Shown: piece after piece, positions 5,646 to 8,158 of the stretch
How the letters are laid out: each line of letters starts with the position of its first letter
Numbering within the stretch: position 1 is the first letter of the stretch
Source of the DNA: Thermaerobacter marianensis
GTDB taxonomy: Bacteria; Bacillota; Sulfobacillia; DYIH01
Assembly: GCA_020723785.1 (NCBI GenBank)
Contig: DYIH01000055.1
Coordinates: 792 to 8,949 of the forward strand
Length of the DNA: 8,158 bases
Direction: 5' to 3'
The notes under the pieces: model-generated
Seen by the model: only the letters and a program-made list of their open reading frames with translations
Database searches by the model: none
What the model was told of the DNA's origin: nothing
Position numbers and translations under genes: made by a program

Positions 5646-6196
5646 TACCTCGCACCTCCCGTTAGTTCAACTGAATTCCTCTCGTCCTGCTCCAGGATCA
5701 GGAGCAGGGCTTGCAGCACCTTGCTGTACGGATTCGGTCGCTTGAAGGACCCGGCCATCTTCCGCACAGCGGGGAGCATGCACTCCTTGATCAGGTCGCC
5801 CGCGGCCGCGTCGTCATCCGACTTCGCCAGGTATTCCAGCAGGAAGGTCAGATGATCGGGCAACTCGTTCTCCACCGAGATTCCCTGCGCCGCGAGCCTT
5901 TCCTTGGCCGTGACCATGAAAGCCGCCCGTTTGTGCGTGTCCCCGAAGAAGTAGTAGCCCACGTACGGGTAGCAGACCGGGCTGAGCTCGAAGGTGTTCG
6001 TGTAGAGCTCTTCAAGGCTTTCCGGCGGCTGCCCGGCGGCGAAGGCCAGGAAGTCCCGGAGGGGCTCCCCGGCCTGCGACACCGTTTCGGTTCCGGACAC
6101 CAGGTCGATGCACTCCCTGACCTGATCGACCAGTGCGGCGGACGGAAAACGCAGTATGTCCGCCAGCAGGGCATAGACCCGGCGGGGGAAAGACAT
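5645..6196 (-). CDS. narJ: Nitrate reductase assembly chaperone NarJ (TorD-like)
   Basis: NarJ is a cytoplasmic, all-helical chaperone. It holds apo-NarG, helps insert the molybdenum cofactor and delays membrane docking until NarGH is mature; it is not part of the final enzyme. The 183 residues carry the family core LEELYTNTFELSP (61-73), then YPYVGYYFFGD and the LPDHLTFLLEYLA segment typical of NarJ/NarW. It is shorter than E. coli NarJ (236 residues), mainly at the C-terminus, a length common outside enterobacteria. The ATG at 6196 comes 3 nt after the narH TAG. Its GGAGG ribosome site lies inside the narH C-terminal codons, so it is probably coupled to narH translation, and it overlaps narI by one base. 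Sequence conservation in this family is low, but position and motifs settle the call. Confidence 0.95.
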   Translation of the reverse strand: MSFPRRVYALLADILRFPSAALVDQVRECIDLVSGTETVSQAGEPLRDFLAFAAGQPPESLEELYTNTFELSPVCYPYVGYYFFGDTHKRAAFMVTAKERLAAQGISVENELPDHLTFLLEYLAKSDDDAAAGDLIKECMLPAVRKMAGSFKRPNPYSKVLQALLLILEQDERNSVELTGGAR

Positions 6197-6199
6197 CCC

Positions 6200-7717
<1,518 letters not shown>

Positions 7718-7736
7718 CGTTCTATCCCCCTCCTTT

Positions 7737-8158
7737 CTACAGGACTACCTGGCCGTCCATCTTCTTGACGTACACGTGCGTGTCGCGGTTGATGCCCACG
7801 GGACCCCAGTAGTTCACGTGGTAGGTGAACTGCCCGTAACCGCCGCACATCAGGAGCGGCTTCAGGCGGGTCCGCGTGATCGAGTTGTTGCCGCCGGCGC
7901 GCCGCATGCCGCGCACCTTGGACTTGGGCGCGGAGATGGTCCGCTCCACCGTGTGGTAGAGGATGCAGGCGCCGCGCGGGATGCGGGCGCTGACCGCCGC
8001 CCGGGCGCAGTAGACGCCGTTGTCGTTGTAGACCTCCACCCAGTCGTTGTCCTTGATGCCCGCCGACTCGGCGTCCTTGTCGTTGATCCACACCGGCTCC
8101 ATGCCCCGCGAGAGCGTGAGCATGCGGTGATTGTCCATGTAGGTCGAGTGGATGTGCC
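7737..8158 (-). CDS. narG: C-terminal part of respiratory nitrate reductase alpha subunit (NarG, partial)
   Basis: Only the last 139 residues are present; the frame is open to the right edge, and the Met at 8138 is internal. NarG is the catalytic molybdenum bis-MGD subunit that reduces nitrate to nitrite on the cytoplasmic side. The visible part is the C-terminal molybdopterin dinucleotide-binding domain. It begins IHSTYMDNHRMLTLSRG, matching the NarG consensus 'IHSTYxDNxxMLTLSRG', and continues with WINDKDAESAGIKDNDWVEV and ARIPRGACILYHTVERT. It ends CGGYGQFTYHVNYWGPVGINRDTHVYVKK, with the GxNRD motif shared by NarG C-termini. The stop is TAG at 7737-7739, followed 19 nt later by narH. The operon promoter, the molybdenum-ligand aspartate, the FS0 cluster motif and any upstream narC or narK lie beyond the window. 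Confidence 0.96.
   Translation of the reverse strand, partial: HIHSTYMDNHRMLTLSRGMEPVWINDKDAESAGIKDNDWVEVYNDNGVYCARAAVSARIPRGACILYHTVERTISAPKSKVRGMRRAGGNNSITRTRLKPLLMCGGYGQFTYHVNYWGPVGINRDTHVYVKKMDGQVVL

Overview
The window is a GC-rich bacterial locus for anaerobic nitrate respiration. Reading leftward on the minus strand from position 8158, it holds the 3' end of narG, then complete narH, narJ and narI. These form a tightly packed operon: 19 nt between narG and narH, 3 nt between narH and narJ, and a 1-nt overlap between narJ and narI. The operon closes with a strong stem-loop followed by a short T-run (4749-4812). Product identity is firm. NarH has all 16 iron-sulfur ligand positions, including the tryptophan typical of the cluster that is [3Fe-4S] in E. 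coli NarH, and NarI has the four heme b histidines at the expected spacing.

The middle of the window is regulatory. A small plus-strand gene (82 residues, unknown function, excellent ribosome binding site) converges on the narI terminator. It diverges from a large minus-strand regulator with two GAF domains, an OmpR/SARP-type winged helix and a BTAD/TPR domain. The 315-bp divergent intergenic region (4143-4457) is visibly richer in A and T than its flanks and holds candidate promoters for both directions. Third-position base composition, a Shine-Dalgarno sequence and a candidate promoter all argue that the regulator starts at GTG 4142, not further upstream.

The left part holds narK, a nitrate/nitrite porter of the major facilitator superfamily, transcribed in the same direction as the regulator after a 218-bp gap. 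That gap carries a heptamer direct repeat with 11-bp period (TTGATC[G/C] twice), the spacing known for SARP-type regulators, overlapped by a 15-bp palindrome. At the far left edge is the 5' end of a minus-strand gene that resembles a CPA2/Kef-type cation:proton antiporter.

Inferred scheme: NarGHI oxidises quinol and reduces nitrate, NarJ assembles NarG, and NarK exchanges nitrate and nitrite. The GAF-GAF-BTAD protein, whose second GAF domain is unusually rich in cysteine, probably senses a redox, nitrogen-oxide or oxygen-related signal and switches the locus. The host cannot be fixed from the sequence. Strong AAAGGAGG-type ribosome binding sites and a GAF-BTAD regulator instead of NarXL would fit a GC-rich Firmicute, Chloroflexi, Deinococcus-Thermus or a similar lineage. 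The nitrate-respiration genes are conventional. The regulator with its putative site, and the small unknown protein, are the least conventional parts.
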